Shown here: positions 9,654 to 17,782 of the stretch, in pieces
Numbering within the stretch: the first letter of the stretch is position 1
Layout of the letters: each line of letters begins with the position of its first letter
From: an uncultured Carboxylicivirga sp.
GTDB lineage: Bacteria > Bacteroidota > Bacteroidia > Bacteroidales > Marinilabiliaceae
Assembly: GCF_963668385.1 (NCBI RefSeq)
Contig: NZ_OY764327.1
Location: 2,542,001-2,606,000, forward strand
Length of the DNA stretch: 64,000 nt
Direction: 5' to 3'
Program-made: the position numbers and the translations under genes
Notes under the pieces: model-generated
Databases searched by the model: none
The model's input: only the letters and a program-made list of their open reading frames with translations
What the model was told of the DNA's origin: nothing

Positions 9654-10883
9654 TTATTTACCTATTTGAAAGCCAATATTAAATAAAAAAGTATTTGTAT
9701 TAAAGTTCTGAAAAAGGCCAAATCCTCTTTGATATCTCATATCAAAAAATAATTCTTTATCGTGTCGATATTGACTTGTAAATCCTAGACCACAATTAAT
9801 TCCATAATCAATTTTTGAAAAAGGACTATCACTGGTCTGAGTCGTTTCAATTATGTTCCCGATTGAGTTTACTACAACAAGGTTTCTGGTGTAATTTGTT
9901 ATAAACGAATATTTTGCAAACCCACCAACCTGAAAGGTAGGCCTAATTTTACCTGTGGGTGATTCATACTTTAATAAAATTAAGCCATTAAAAGTGTTTT
10001 GAGTCCAATTTATGTCATTTAAAAATGTCATACTGTATAAGGGCTCTGAATATGAGTTAGATGTTTTTAAATCAATATAAGAATAGGTTCCTTCAAACTG
10101 CAGGTATAACCTTTCATTTTCACCCGACATATTTGCTTTATAGTACATGCCGACAGAAGGATATATTCTGAATTCAAACTGACTGTTGTTTAGATAATAC
10201 ATTTCATCAGAAAATGTTCCCGACTGCACAACTGACAAACCATTTAGTCCTACAACAACTCCGTATGTTTTCTTAACTTTAGCAACCTTTTTTTCGTAAA
10301 TGATACATTCTTCATCTGAGCACATTTGTTTGTTATATTCTTTTGCAATTTTGATTAAAGATTTATGATCTAATACAGCTTTATCAATATAATTCTGAAT
10401 ATTGGCATCTTGAAGAAGATATGTCATTACACCGACAAATTCTCTTTTTTCCGTTTCATACATGTACCCATTTTTGCTAACAACTTCGGTTGAATTTTTA
10501 AGTTCGTATAGCTGTTCATTCTTTTCTAAATAATATTTACCAAGTCCTTTGTGATAATATAGATTTACCTTTCCACTAATTAAAAGCTCCAGAAAAACGG
10601 AGTTTGTAACTCCATCTATTTCTATGTTTTTTGAATCATAGTATTTGCTTTCGATAAATCGAAAAGATTTAATGTCATTGGGAATAAAGACTTGCGTTTC
10701 TGAATTGCTTTCTTTTTTAAAAGTGCATTTTTTATCATTTGTTCTATTCCAACTATAGTCGATCATACCATAAATGGTATCATTGTTATTTGTTATTATA
10801 TATCCATTTCTTAAATCAGATTGGGCTTGTAATTGTAGAATGCTGAAAAAGATTATTATAGCTGTTGTAATTATTCCTTTCAT
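9654..10883 (-). CDS. Secreted/outer-membrane beta-barrel protein of unknown function
   Basis: The 409-residue product begins with a signal peptide (MKGIITTAIIIFFSILQLQ, cleavage after AQ). The N-terminal third (NGYIITNNNDTIYGMIDY ... FIPNDIKSFRF) looks like a domain seen in Bacteroidota proteins paired with an outer-membrane barrel. The C-terminal half (about 200-409) alternates polar and aromatic residues and ends IGFQIGK, as in PorT-like 8-stranded barrels. A central CSDEEC segment gives two nearby cysteines. Function is not known. It is monocistronic and divergent from the FKBP genes. Confidence 0.65.
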   Translation of the reverse strand: MKGIITTAIIIFFSILQLQAQSDLRNGYIITNNNDTIYGMIDYSWNRTNDKKCTFKKESNSETQVFIPNDIKSFRFIESKYYDSKNIEIDGVTNSVFLELLISGKVNLYYHKGLGKYYLEKNEQLYELKNSTEVVSKNGYMYETEKREFVGVMTYLLQDANIQNYIDKAVLDHKSLIKIAKEYNKQMCSDEECIIYEKKVAKVKKTYGVVVGLNGLSVVQSGTFSDEMYYLNNSQFEFRIYPSVGMYYKANMSGENERLYLQFEGTYSYIDLKTSNSYSEPLYSMTFLNDINWTQNTFNGLILLKYESPTGKIRPTFQVGGFAKYSFITNYTRNLVVVNSIGNIIETTQTSDSPFSKIDYGINCGLGFTSQYRHDKELFFDMRYQRGFGLFQNFNTNTFLFNIGFQIGK

Positions 10884-11361
10884 GTGATTTGTCTTCTGTT
10901 TTTAGGTATTGGGTTGTGTCATAAATCTTCTGTCAATCTTCGCTGTTCATTTTACAGTTATCACAGAATAGTGACCCTATACGAATCACAATGTATGAAA
11001 CTACGGCTCAATAATTTCCATATTTTTCATTCCGGAAACGAATTTCAAAAGCCATTTCAAATGGCTTAATGTAGATAACATATTAATTGTTTGCAAACAT
11101 TTACACGCGCTCGCAGGGTAGTTTCAGTAGTTGGTTGCATAAAATTGCTTTGGGAAGGAGTCATATTGCCAGCGTATTGATCTTTCTATAATTACATGAC
11201 AGATTTATTATTGATAAGAAAGATACATTTATATAGTTTGACTGCCCCGGAGTAACTTTTGTATTCGCATCATACAAAAGATGCTATGTTATAATCGAAA
11301 TGCATCTGAGTGCTGTAAGGACGACTTTACCATTTAAAACTCAATAACATTATCATATGGT
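10884..11361. other. Long intergenic region with a hairpin
   Basis: About 540 bp separate the divergent barrel gene and the first FKBP gene. No coding region is convincing. A small inverted repeat (AAGCCATTTCAAATGGCTT, about 11050-11068) and a degenerate copy of the dispersed repeat (about 11241-11325) lie here; the last 60 bp carry the FKBP promoter. Confidence 0.5.
11241..11325. repeat. Dispersed three-hairpin repeat, degenerate copy b
   Basis: The order of elements matches the other copies but is eroded: GCCCCGGAGTAAC, then GCATCATACAAAAGATGC (about 11268-11285), then GTGCTGTAAGGACGAC (11310-11325). It lies upstream of the FKBP promoter. Confidence 0.5.
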
Positions 11362-11391
11362 TTTGATTGTACACCTAAAAATGTAATTTCG
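11362..11391 (+). promoter_or_regulatory. Promoter of the first FKBP gene
   Basis: TTTG (11362-11365), an 18-nt spacer, then TAATTTCG (11384-11391), one mismatch from TAnnTTTG. The ATG at 11424 would give a leader of about 26 nt. Confidence 0.5.
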
Positions 11392-11423
11392 TGGCTTGTT
11401 TATAAATCGATAAGATATTTTTC

Positions 11424-12008
11424 ATGGAAAAAGTAAGTTATGCATTAGGTGTAAGCCTTGCAAATAATTTTAAATCATCAGGGATTGAAAGTTTAGATTA
11501 CGCACAATTGGCAAAAGGATTAGAAGCAGCTTTCGAAGGTAAAGATGCTGAAATGACACCTGCTGAAGCAAATGATATATTGCAAAAATTCTTTGGTGAG
11601 TTACAACAAAAACAAAGTGCTGCTACCATCGAAGCCGGTAAAGCATTTTTAGCTGAGAATGCTAAAAAAGAAGGAGTAGTAACTTTAGAGAGCGGATTGC
11701 AATACGAAGTAATCAACGAAGGTACTGGAGCTAAACCATCAGCTGCTGATCAGGTTGAATGCCACTACCACGGTACTTTAATTGACGGAACTGTTTTTGA
11801 TAGTTCAGTACAACGTGGCGAGCCTGCTACATTCCCTGTTAGCGGTGTTATTCAGGGATGGGTTGAAGCATTGCAATTAATGCCTGTTGGTAGTAAATGG
11901 CGTTTAGCTGTTCCTTCTGAATTAGCTTATGGCGAGCGTGGCGCCGGACAAGCAATTGCTCCTCACACAACTCTTATTTTCGAAGTTGAGCTGTTAGCTA
12001 TTAAATAA
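11424..12008 (+). CDS. FKBP-type peptidyl-prolyl isomerase, cytoplasmic
   Basis: FKBP isomerases speed cis-trans rotation of Xaa-Pro bonds. The 194-residue product has an N-terminal dimerisation-type helical domain (about 1-85; SYALGVSLANNF is the usual first helix of Fkp_N/Mip-like proteins). The FKBP domain (about 105-194) shows VECHYHGTLIDGTVFDSS, VIQGWVEAL and GAGQAIAPHTTLIFEVEL. No signal peptide is present, so it resembles FklB rather than secreted FkpA. It is followed by a terminator and a second, lipoprotein FKBP gene, a probable duplication that split into two compartments. Confidence 0.92.
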   Translation: MEKVSYALGVSLANNFKSSGIESLDYAQLAKGLEAAFEGKDAEMTPAEANDILQKFFGELQQKQSAATIEAGKAFLAENAKKEGVVTLESGLQYEVINEGTGAKPSAADQVECHYHGTLIDGTVFDSSVQRGEPATFPVSGVIQGWVEALQLMPVGSKWRLAVPSELAYGERGAGQAIAPHTTLIFEVELLAIK

Positions 12009-12026
12009 TTGAAAATAAATATTTAG

Positions 12027-12054
12027 GCCGAAGACACACTGTTCTTCGGCTTTT
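12027..12054 (+). terminator. Terminator between the two FKBP genes
   Basis: Stem GCCGAAGA/TCTTCGGC with a loop of about 8 nt followed by TTTT. The short T-run suggests partial readthrough into the second FKBP gene. Confidence 0.65.
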
Positions 12055-12074
12055 AATCAGTAAAAAGTTAAAGT

Positions 12075-12899
12075 ATGAAATTATCAAATCTACTTGTTGC
12101 AGCACTTGCAGTAGTGGTGGTGCTTTCATCATGTTCAAAAGTGCCTCGTTCGGGTAAAATGGATTTTAAAAATCAAACCGATAGTGTGAGTTATGCTTTA
12201 GGCTTTGTAATGGCCAATAACATGAAGAAGGAATGGGAACGACTTCCTTTTGAAATGGATTCGTTGGCTTATGTTGATATGGCCAAAGCAATTTCGAAAC
12301 GTCAGCTTACCAAGAATTTTAAAGAGTACCAGGTTAATCAATTCGAAGATCTTAACGAAGATGCTTTCTTTAAAGGTTTTCTTAATCAGTTGGCCTATGG
12401 TAAATCGTATTTTAATGATATGAATGCTGATATGATTCTGCGTAAAGCATTTGATGCTGTAAAAGAAAAAAAGGCAGAAGCTAAAAAAGTCGAAGCTGCT
12501 AAAAACCTCGATGCAGGGAAGAAGTTTTTAGAAGAAAACAAGCAACGTGCTGAAGTTACCGAAACCGAGACAGGTTTGCAGTACGAAGTTATTCGCGAAG
12601 GTAACGGACCCATTGCTGAAAGATCTGATAAGGTTAGATGTACTTATCACGGTACTTTACTTGACGGAACAGTATTCGATAGTTCTGTTGAGCGCGGCGA
12701 TACAGCCCAGTTTAGGGTAACAGGTGTTATTAAAGGATGGACCGAAGCATTGCAAATGATGCCCGAAGGTTCGAAATGGCGCTTGTATATTCCTTCTGAT
12801 CTGGCATACGGCGAAAGAGGATCGGGTCAACACATTGGGCCAAATGCAACTCTTATCTTCGATATCGACCTTGTTGAGGTTGAGAAAGAAAAGAAGTAA
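12075..12899 (+). CDS. FKBP-type peptidyl-prolyl isomerase lipoprotein
   Basis: The 274-residue protein begins with a lipoprotein signal (AALAVVVVLSSC, Cys about 20), so it is an envelope foldase. The Fkp_N helical domain (about 30-155) is longer than in its neighbour and includes a Lys/Ala/Glu-rich helix (KKAEAKKVEAAKN). The FKBP domain (about 180-270) has VRCTYHGTLLDGTVFDSS, VIKGWTEAL and IGPNATLIFDIDL, close in sequence to the upstream FKBP. It resembles FkpA/Mip isomerases that help fold exported proteins. A strong terminator follows. Confidence 0.93.
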   Translation: MKLSNLLVAALAVVVVLSSCSKVPRSGKMDFKNQTDSVSYALGFVMANNMKKEWERLPFEMDSLAYVDMAKAISKRQLTKNFKEYQVNQFEDLNEDAFFKGFLNQLAYGKSYFNDMNADMILRKAFDAVKEKKAEAKKVEAAKNLDAGKKFLEENKQRAEVTETETGLQYEVIREGNGPIAERSDKVRCTYHGTLLDGTVFDSSVERGDTAQFRVTGVIKGWTEALQMMPEGSKWRLYIPSDLAYGERGSGQHIGPNATLIFDIDLVEVEKEKK

Positions 12900-12922
12900 A
12901 TTATTTTACAATATTGATATAG

Positions 12923-12959
12923 AGGCTGTCCCTTTTTTAGCATTCGGACAGCCTTTTTT
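12923..12959 (+). terminator. Rho-independent terminator after the FKBP pair
   Basis: Stem AGGCTGTCC/GGACAGCCT with a 14-nt loop and a T6 tract. Confidence 0.85.
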
Positions 12960-13047
12960 ATTTAGTTATACTTAGTGTTTTGTTAAATAATGTGTAGTTT
13001 AAAGGTGATATTTACTTTTTAATAAAGAGCTAAAATCTACGGTTACT

Positions 13048-13779
13048 ATGAAATATCCCAAAGAACTCACAAAATCCATTGACATATCATCAATTACCAA
13101 TAAAAAATCAAGTAAACCTACTCAGCCTATTGCAGTGTTGGTTCAGGAGGCCAGTAATCTGTATGAATGGTGCCTCGATGATCTGGAGCAACTTCAATCA
13201 GTAGGATTAACGAAAGAGAAGATAAATGATTTACTTCCGCGCATTGAGAACTGTAGAAAAATTCAGGCACTTTGGACAAAGCAGGTTCAGACAATTAAAG
13301 AATCAAGGTTAAAGTGGAGGGTAGAACTTCCAAAAGCAATGCAGTTGCGTAAAGAAGTTGTAATATCCATGCGTTTTGCCTTTCGAAATCATCCGGAGTT
13401 AATCAATCGCCTTCCGGTTACTTCAAAGGGAAACGGGTATGCCTTTCTGATTCAAGCATTGAATGATCTTGCTTTTCTTGCGAAAAACAATACATCACTT
13501 CTAATATCCATCAATTTTGATTTAGCATTGATTGATAAGCTGGAAGAGACTTCTGATATGCTGACAGAGTTGTGGGCTATTGTTAAAGTAGAAGAGAATT
13601 CAAATAATGACTTTAAGTTATTAAGAAATCGTTCGTTTTGGCACCTTTATCAATTGGTAACTGAAATACGAGAAGCAGGAAGATATGTATTCCGAAACAC
13701 TCAAAGTCGCTATGTGGGTTATATAAGTCCGTTTTGGAAGCAAAAACGCAAGAAAAAGTCCAATAATTCCACTTTGTAA
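13048..13779 (+). CDS. Protein of unknown function, helical
   Basis: Not recognised. The 243-residue product has no signal peptide or membrane segment, is rich in Leu, Lys and Glu, and looks mostly alpha-helical. Visible landmarks are a central ESRLKWRVELPKAMQLRKE, an aromatic FWHLYQLVTEIREAGRYVFR near residues 195-215, and a strongly basic end (PFWKQKRKKKSNN). The basic tail and charged helices would suit nucleic-acid or protein binding, but this is inference only. The ATG at 13048 is the first in-frame start after the FKBP terminator. The gene has no operon partner. Confidence 0.7.
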   Translation: MKYPKELTKSIDISSITNKKSSKPTQPIAVLVQEASNLYEWCLDDLEQLQSVGLTKEKINDLLPRIENCRKIQALWTKQVQTIKESRLKWRVELPKAMQLRKEVVISMRFAFRNHPELINRLPVTSKGNGYAFLIQALNDLAFLAKNNTSLLISINFDLALIDKLEETSDMLTELWAIVKVEENSNNDFKLLRNRSFWHLYQLVTEIREAGRYVFRNTQSRYVGYISPFWKQKRKKKSNNSTL

Positions 13780-13870
13780 TTAATGGCATACCAATTATTA
13801 ATTATAGAAATGTATTTATTTATATTGGCGAGCTAGTATTTTAATAGGGCGAGGCATTAATATTATTAAG

Positions 13871-13925
13871 CGAGCCGCTTCTTCACCCAGGCGAACTAAG
13901 CTCGCCTGGGTGAAGAAGCGGCTCG
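13871..13925. repeat. Perfect 24-bp inverted repeat, 7-nt loop
   Basis: Arm 13871-13894 (begins CGAGCCGCTTCTTCACCC) is exactly complementary to 13902-13925; the loop is ACTAAGC. No T-tract follows on either strand, so it is not a standard terminator. GGCGA/GCTCG-type words recur in the flanks. It is far more GC-rich than its surroundings. Confidence 0.9.
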
Positions 13926-14070
13926 TCTTACTATTTAGGCGGTTCGTCAACCTAATAATATGGCTCACTAAGCTATATTTATTACTTTCCTGTATTGAAC
14001 TTCATCACTCCTCGTGAAAAATTGAATAGTTCTGCAATTGCAATCAATTTTATTATTGCAAGGTATTACA

Positions 14071-14160
14071 AGTCCCGGTAGGGATATTTGTAACTGAATA
14101 GTACGAAAGTGCTGTGTGTTTTAAACGAAATGTATAAGAGTCCCGGTAGGGACGACTGTG
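14071..14160. repeat. Dispersed three-hairpin repeat, copy c
   Basis: GTCCCGGTAGGGAT (14072-14085), AGTACGAAAGTGCT (about 14100-14113, GAAA loop) and GTCCCGGTAGGGAC (14140-14153), in the same order and spacing as copy a. Confidence 0.7.
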
Positions 14161-14252
14161 TAGACCGATGATTTTAGATAATTCAATAGATTATTTCAAT
14201 CAAGCAGTAAATAAACTACTGACTACTGCCTACGAAACTAATCAACTAAATA

Positions 14253-14915
14253 CTATTTCATCGCCCTTAACATCTCACGTTTTCCTTTGGGGCCGGGCAA
14301 ACGTTCAACAGTAAAACCACATGCCTGCATGGTTCTTCGTACTACTCCTTTGGCACAATAGGTTGTAAGGATACCGCCCTCATTCATGGCATCATATATC
14401 TTCTGAAATAATTCAGGTGCCCACATCTCCGGTTGTTTCTCAGGAGCAAAAGCATCGAAATAAACCAAATCATATTTACGGCTGAAGTCTACGGTAAGTA
14501 AATCCGTTTCATCCTTTAATAAAGTGAAATGTTGGTTGATGACACTTTCTGTTTGCCATTCTGCCTGATGCATCTTTTCAAACAGCTGCTTTTCTTCAGC
14601 ATTATGGCAATAGTTTAATTGTTTGGCTAACGATTCTTTAATGGGATATTTCTCCAGCGAATGATAAAATACGTCTTTTTCTCCTTGATGAATAGCCGTT
14701 AATAAAGCATTCAAACCGGTGCCAAAACCAATTTCCAGCACCGATACGCGTGGTAAAGTACAATACTTTAAGTTAGGTTCAATAAATACGTGCATCGATT
14801 CGTTGATAGCTCCGTTTACCGAATGGTAATGTTCTTCCAATTCGGGCACATATAAAGTGTGCGAACCATCGGCCGATTCTATTAATTTGATTTCTCTATT
14901 ACTATTCCTGATCAT
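14253..14915 (-). CDS. mnmD: tRNA 5-methylaminomethyl-2-thiouridine methyltransferase (MnmD)
   Basis: MnmD is the stand-alone form of the MnmC N-terminal domain. It uses SAM to methylate 5-aminomethyl-uridine at the wobble position of certain tRNAs. The product has the SAM-binding motif LEIGFGTGLNALL, the DLVYFDAFAPEKQPEMW motif typical of MnmC(N), and the C-terminal RRTMQACGFTVERLPGPKGK segment. The oxidase half of MnmC is absent, as in many non-enterobacteria. I start it at the ATG at 14913-14915 (220 residues); a longer frame would need TTG at 14972 and a 71-bp overlap. The chosen start overlaps the upstream MATE gene by 14 bp, suggesting translational coupling. Confidence 0.9.
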   Translation of the reverse strand: MIRNSNREIKLIESADGSHTLYVPELEEHYHSVNGAINESMHVFIEPNLKYCTLPRVSVLEIGFGTGLNALLTAIHQGEKDVFYHSLEKYPIKESLAKQLNYCHNAEEKQLFEKMHQAEWQTESVINQHFTLLKDETDLLTVDFSRKYDLVYFDAFAPEKQPEMWAPELFQKIYDAMNEGGILTTYCAKGVVRRTMQACGFTVERLPGPKGKREMLRAMK

Positions 14916-16344
14916 TATTCCTGTTGTTTCTAACCCAAATGCTTTGACGGATACGGGTTGGTAAAAAAGCAAAAATGGCTTTCACTTTCGGTGAAGTTGT
15001 TTTTCCATGATGACTCATTACAAAGATATACCATATTGATAAAACCGTACCCTTTACAACACTCGAAAGACTGATGGCCCACCAGATACCAAACATACCC
15101 AATACACTCTCGGCCGATAAAATCATGGCTGCCGGAACACGAGCTCCGGTAAATGTAATACCCACGATAGACGGTGGAATGGTGCGGCCAATACCGTTAA
15201 AAGCACCTCGCGTAACAATTTCAAGAATCATAAAAACCTGCGATACTGCCAGAATTCTCAGGTAGGTGGTACCCATAGCTAATGGTTCGGACTCGTGTAA
15301 AAACAACGAGAATATTTGTTCGCCAAAAACAATAAAGCAGATGGTAACAATGGTACCTAAGAATACTCCTATGCCCAATGTGGTAAAATATCCTTGCCTG
15401 ATTCGATGCCAATTGTTGGCTCCGTAATTCTGTCCGGTAAAACTTCCAAGAGCTGTCGCAAATCCCGATGAGGTCATCCACGAGATAGCTTCAATCTGAG
15501 CTCCCACACTTTGAACCGCAATGGGAATATCGCCCCATTTGGTAATCATGCGTGCCAGTATCATGGCAAACACAGCAAATAAACTACTTTCGGCAGCCAC
15601 GGGTGTTCCCAGCTTGAATATCTTTAGGGTGATATCTTTACTTAGCTTAAATCGTCGCAGATCGGGATCCATAATTTCTTTCATCCAAACAAAACGGACG
15701 ATGAATATAATAAAAACTACCAGTTGCGATATAACAGTAGCCCAGGCAGCTCCATCTACTCCCATGGATGGAATAAAGCTAAATCCAAAAATAAGGAGAG
15801 GATCCAATACCATATTCAAGCCTAAACCAACCAATAGATAGTAGAAAGGCAGCTTACTGTTTCCCATACCATTGTATATACCCTGAAAGGTTGGGTTGGT
15901 GTACGAGAAGACAAAACCCAGTGCCACTATTCTGAGGTAAGAGATGGCACCGTTTTCAACCACTCCTTTCGATAAGCGGAAGGTACTGATTAACTCAGGC
16001 GCTAAAAGTAATACAATAGCTCCTATTACAATGGCTAGCAAAACGGCCCAAAATAAAGAGTGACGAGCAAAACGAGCTGCTGTCTCAGGTTCCTTTCTTC
16101 CTAAAGCTTGCGAAACTCCAACTTCGGCACCTACACGTGTAAGCAGTAATAACGACATGCCCAGCCAAATATAAAAACCAGCAGCACCCACCGAGGCAAC
16201 AGCATCGCTACCTACTTGCCCGAGCCAAATCATATCGGTTAAGTTATAGGCCATCTGCATCAGCGAGGTACCAATAATTGGCAGAGCCAATTTAACCAAT
16301 TGAGAAAAAATAGGACCTTGTGTTAAATCAACAGATTTCTTCAT
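14902..16344 (-). CDS. MATE family efflux transporter
   Basis: The 480-residue inner-membrane protein has twelve predicted hydrophobic segments in two homologous halves, beginning ITLTQGPIF-like (DLTQGPIFSQLVKLALPIIG) and carrying LTDMIWLGQVGSDAVASVG in helix 2, typical of the MatE fold. MATE proteins export cationic drugs or metabolites in exchange for Na+ or H+; the substrate is not predictable. The ATG at 16344 gives the canonical N-terminus. The end overlaps mnmD by 14 bp, so the two are cotranscribed although functionally unrelated. Confidence 0.93.
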   Translation of the reverse strand: MKKSVDLTQGPIFSQLVKLALPIIGTSLMQMAYNLTDMIWLGQVGSDAVASVGAAGFYIWLGMSLLLLTRVGAEVGVSQALGRKEPETAARFARHSLFWAVLLAIVIGAIVLLLAPELISTFRLSKGVVENGAISYLRIVALGFVFSYTNPTFQGIYNGMGNSKLPFYYLLVGLGLNMVLDPLLIFGFSFIPSMGVDGAAWATVISQLVVFIIFIVRFVWMKEIMDPDLRRFKLSKDITLKIFKLGTPVAAESSLFAVFAMILARMITKWGDIPIAVQSVGAQIEAISWMTSSGFATALGSFTGQNYGANNWHRIRQGYFTTLGIGVFLGTIVTICFIVFGEQIFSLFLHESEPLAMGTTYLRILAVSQVFMILEIVTRGAFNGIGRTIPPSIVGITFTGARVPAAMILSAESVLGMFGIWWAISLSSVVKGTVLSIWYIFVMSHHGKTTSPKVKAIFAFLPTRIRQSIWVRNNRNNDQE

Positions 16345-16494
16345 CTGCGTTGTTTTGTTTTTATTGATTGTATAAGATTGTTAGACTATTAGGATTTTAG
16401 AAAATAGACTTTATTTACAAACAAATTATATCCAAATTGTTTAGTCATACCTTCTTATTTTACCACTGATCATTACAAATTATTATTGCGGCTG

Positions 16495-16502
16495 CAAAGA
16501 TA
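16495..16502 (-). promoter_or_regulatory. -7 box (TATCTTTG) upstream of the MATE-mnmD pair
   Basis: Perfect TAnnTTTG on the minus strand. It is about 150 nt from the MATE ATG, implying a long leader if used. No -33 TTTG at proper spacing. Confidence 0.35.
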
Positions 16503-16592
16503 GGTTAAAATAAAGTCTCAGCCGAAATAATGTATTGAATACAAATCGGTTTAACGAATGTTATAGATTAGTCGATTAACTGATTGGATAAT

Positions 16593-16641
16593 AGTCCCCG
16601 TTAGGACGTTTGTGAAAGCATCGTGCGTAAGTGCTATGTGC
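16593..16641. repeat. Dispersed repeat, shortened copy d
   Basis: GTCCCCGTTAGGAC (16594-16607) then GCATCGTGCGTAAGTGCTATG (hairpin, about 16618-16638). The third hairpin is missing. It abuts the dinB promoter. Confidence 0.6.
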
Positions 16642-16657
16642 AAATGGAAATCCCTGT

Positions 16658-16665
16658 TACCTTTG
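16658..16665 (+). promoter_or_regulatory. -7 box (TACCTTTG) of dinB
   Basis: Perfect TAnnTTTG ending 4 nt before the GTG start of dinB. Transcription would begin at about the start codon, implying a leaderless mRNA. No clear -33 TTTG. Confidence 0.4.
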
Positions 16666-16669
16666 CATC

Positions 16670-17743
16670 GTGGTTCGAAAGATAATACATATCGATATGG
16701 ATGCTTTTTTTGCTTCGGTTGAGCAGCGCGACTTTCCGGAGCTAAAAGGTAAACCGGTTGTAGTTGGCGGAAGTAGCGAAAGGGGGGTGATAGCTGCCGC
16801 GAGTTACGAAGCCCGTAAATACGGTATCCATTCGGCGATGCCATCGCGCACTGCTGTTAAAAGATGTCCTCATCTTATTTTTCAACGTCACCGTTTTGAT
16901 GTTTATAAAGAGGTTTCGCGACAGATTATGAGTGTGTTCTACGAGTACACCGATTTGGTTGAGCCGCTATCGATTGATGAAGCCTTTCTGGATGTTACCG
17001 AGAATAAGAAAGGAATGAAATCGGCTACACATATTGCCCGAGACATCAAAAAACGAATCAAGGAAGAGACCAATCTAACAGCTTCGGCCGGGGTGAGTGT
17101 GAATAAGTTTCTAGCTAAGATTGCCAGTGACCAGCGCAAGCCGGATGGATTGTTTGTGATCAAGCCCGATGAGGTGATGGATTTTATTGATCAGTTGCCC
17201 ATCAAGAAGTTTTATGGGGTGGGTAAAAAAACGGCTGAGAAGATGTATGCTCTCGATATTCATAATGGTAAGGATCTTCAGAAATTTGATCTCAGTCGAT
17301 TAATTCATCATTTCGGAAAAGCCGGAATTTATTTTTATCACGTGTGTAGGGGAGAGGATGATCGTCCTGTTCGTCCACATCGCGAACGTAAATCTGTGGG
17401 GATAGAAAATACTTTTCATAACGATTTGCACGATCCTCAGCAAATCAAACATGAGATGGATGAATTACAGAAGGGGTTGCTGAAACGTTTGGCCCGGTCG
17501 GGTAAATCAGGCAAAACTATCACTTTAAAAGTAAAGTTTGATAATTTCGAACAGATGACGCGATCTAAAACCGTTGAATATCTTATCAAAACAGAGAAAC
17601 AACTGAATGAGTTAGTACAAATGGTTTTGAGGGAAGCACCCATCAACAGACCTGTTCGCTTGTTGGGATTAACGGTTTCTAACTTTCCAGAAGATCGTAT
17701 GGTAGATGCACTGCAGCTCGAAATTGATTTTAAAGAGGTATAG
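16670..17743 (+). CDS. dinB: DNA polymerase IV (Y-family, translesion)
   Basis: Pol IV copies across damaged bases with low fidelity. The product has the Y-family catalytic motifs: IIHIDMDAFFASVEQRD at the N-terminus, YSIDEAFLD-type LSIDEAFLDVT near residue 105, and GVSVNKFLAKIASD. It then has the helix-hairpin-helix thumb and the little-finger domain (about 240-345). I use the GTG at 16670 (357 residues, beginning VRKIIHIDMDAF after initiator Met), which matches the family N-terminus; a GTG 13 codons upstream adds unrelated residues. The C-terminal beta-clamp-binding peptide is not obvious (it ends LQLEIDFKEV). No LexA-like site was recognised. Confidence 0.93.
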   Translation: MVRKIIHIDMDAFFASVEQRDFPELKGKPVVVGGSSERGVIAAASYEARKYGIHSAMPSRTAVKRCPHLIFQRHRFDVYKEVSRQIMSVFYEYTDLVEPLSIDEAFLDVTENKKGMKSATHIARDIKKRIKEETNLTASAGVSVNKFLAKIASDQRKPDGLFVIKPDEVMDFIDQLPIKKFYGVGKKTAEKMYALDIHNGKDLQKFDLSRLIHHFGKAGIYFYHVCRGEDDRPVRPHRERKSVGIENTFHNDLHDPQQIKHEMDELQKGLLKRLARSGKSGKTITLKVKFDNFEQMTRSKTVEYLIKTEKQLNELVQMVLREAPINRPVRLLGLTVSNFPEDRMVDALQLEIDFKEV

Positions 17744-17750
17744 ATAAAAA

Positions 17751-17775
17751 AACTTCCGCTCAAATGGCGGAAGTT
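17751..17775 (-). terminator. Terminator for the 92-residue protein gene
   Basis: Stem AACTTCCGC/GCGGAAGTT with a 7-nt loop. Read on the minus strand it is followed by T7. It lies between convergent genes and may also slow dinB transcripts. Confidence 0.8.
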
Positions 17776-17782
17776 GAAGAAT

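Larger units (their letters stand above)
13780..14252. other. Gene-free interval with palindrome and repeat
   Basis: This 473-bp gap between convergent genes holds no convincing coding region. It contains a perfect 24-bp-arm palindrome (13871-13925), outer imperfect inverted repeats (TAATATTATTA near 13859 against TAATAATAT near 13955), and dispersed repeat copy c. Confidence 0.6.
16345..16669. other. Divergent intergenic region MATE/dinB
   Basis: This 325-bp region has a minus-strand -7 box (16495-16502), repeat copy d, and the dinB -7 box. No coding region is convincing. Confidence 0.5.

Noticed and set aside
11050-11068. Hairpin AAGCCATTTCAAATGGCTT as a terminator
   Set aside because: No T-tract and far from any gene end in either orientation; noted only as an inverted repeat.
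14916-14972. Longer mnmD frame starting at TTG 14972
   Set aside because: Would overlap the MATE gene by 71 bp; the ATG at 14915 precedes the conserved core.
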